Under the pieces are notes generated by a model. It was given only the letters and a program-made list of their open reading frames with translations. It was not told the DNA's origin and searched no databases. From CAYXFD01 sp964464175 (lineage in GTDB: Bacteria; Cloacimonadota; Cloacimonadia; Cloacimonadales; JAJBBL01): DNA of 64,000 nucleotides. Shown here in pieces: positions 63,849 through 64,000 of this stretch (position 1 is its first letter; each line of letters opens with the position of its first letter). Location: the NCBI GenBank assembly GCA_964464175.1, contig CAYXFD010000006.1, forward strand, positions 1 to 64,000, written 5' to 3'. The position numbers and the translations under genes are program-made.

Positions 63849-64000
63849 CTATGTTTTACTCCCTGTTCATTTCTAATTCAAAGAGAAGAAATTAACTGCA
63901 ATTTAGTCAAGCAGTCTTTTCAACTTCTAACCCTGGTAACTTCTTACTTTGTTATTGAATCGAGTCATATTATTGTTTATCATCGCGAGTGTTTCCGCAG

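Overview
The window looks like a chromosomal segment from an uncultured, probably anaerobic, Gram-negative bacterium of the FCB group, with Cloacimonadota or a close relative as the best guess. The reasons are Kdo transferase and an outer-membrane barrel protein (an LPS-bearing envelope), five secreted proteins ending in the Tyr-Pro-Asn-Pro-Phe / FlgD-like sorting domain typical of FCB genomes, and a giant oxygen-sensitive acyl-CoA dehydratase activase fusion. The lineage is inference from gene content; there is no rRNA in the window. I saw no prophage, integrase, transposase or CRISPR array.

Layout. 125-5827 (minus): an HU protein, a 31-residue basic protein, split transketolase, an outer-membrane barrel protein, a secreted sorting-domain protein and waaA, tightly packed. 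6061-14329 (minus): gltX, glnS, an M16 peptidase pair (one active, one lacking the metal site) and an M28 peptidase. 14652-20821 (plus): two large secreted multidomain proteins, ended by a strong bidirectional terminator. 20968-24319 (minus): alanine racemase with a long unknown C-terminal extension, then a PIN-PhoH ATPase. 24799-35981 (plus): rpsO, pnp, ahcY, two nucleotide-sugar dehydrogenases, an UpxY/RfaH-type NusG paralogue, hflKC, a small membrane protein, tadA and a tRNA-Ser. 36507-42415 (plus): two more secreted sorting-domain proteins (GLUG repeats; parallel beta-helix) with REP-like palindromes around them. 42536-47341 (minus): an AEC-type permease, and a slipin/NfeD pair behind an AMIN-TPR membrane protein. 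47758-52259 (plus): a divergent polysaccharide deacetylase, uppP, holA, era and a four-tRNA cluster (two Ser, two Gln). 52301-55647 (minus): rtcB and a response regulator fused to a PilT-like ATPase. 56335-56859 (plus): a small secreted coiled-coil protein. 56963-63848 (minus): the 1389-residue activase/dehydratase fusion, then an SOS-type cassette of SRAP, umuC and umuD.

How the genes work together. Envelope functions dominate: Kdo transfer, undecaprenyl phosphate recycling, D-alanine supply, nucleotide-sugar oxidation, membrane protein quality control (HflKC, NfeD/slipin, M16) and secreted surface proteins. Translation and RNA maintenance form a second theme: GluRS, GlnRS, both tRNA-Gln species, three tRNA-Ser species, TadA, RtcB, PNPase, S15 and Era. 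The least explained elements are the response-regulator/PilT-like fusion, the alanine racemase extension, the intramolecular tandem activase and the REP-like palindromes around the GLUG gene.
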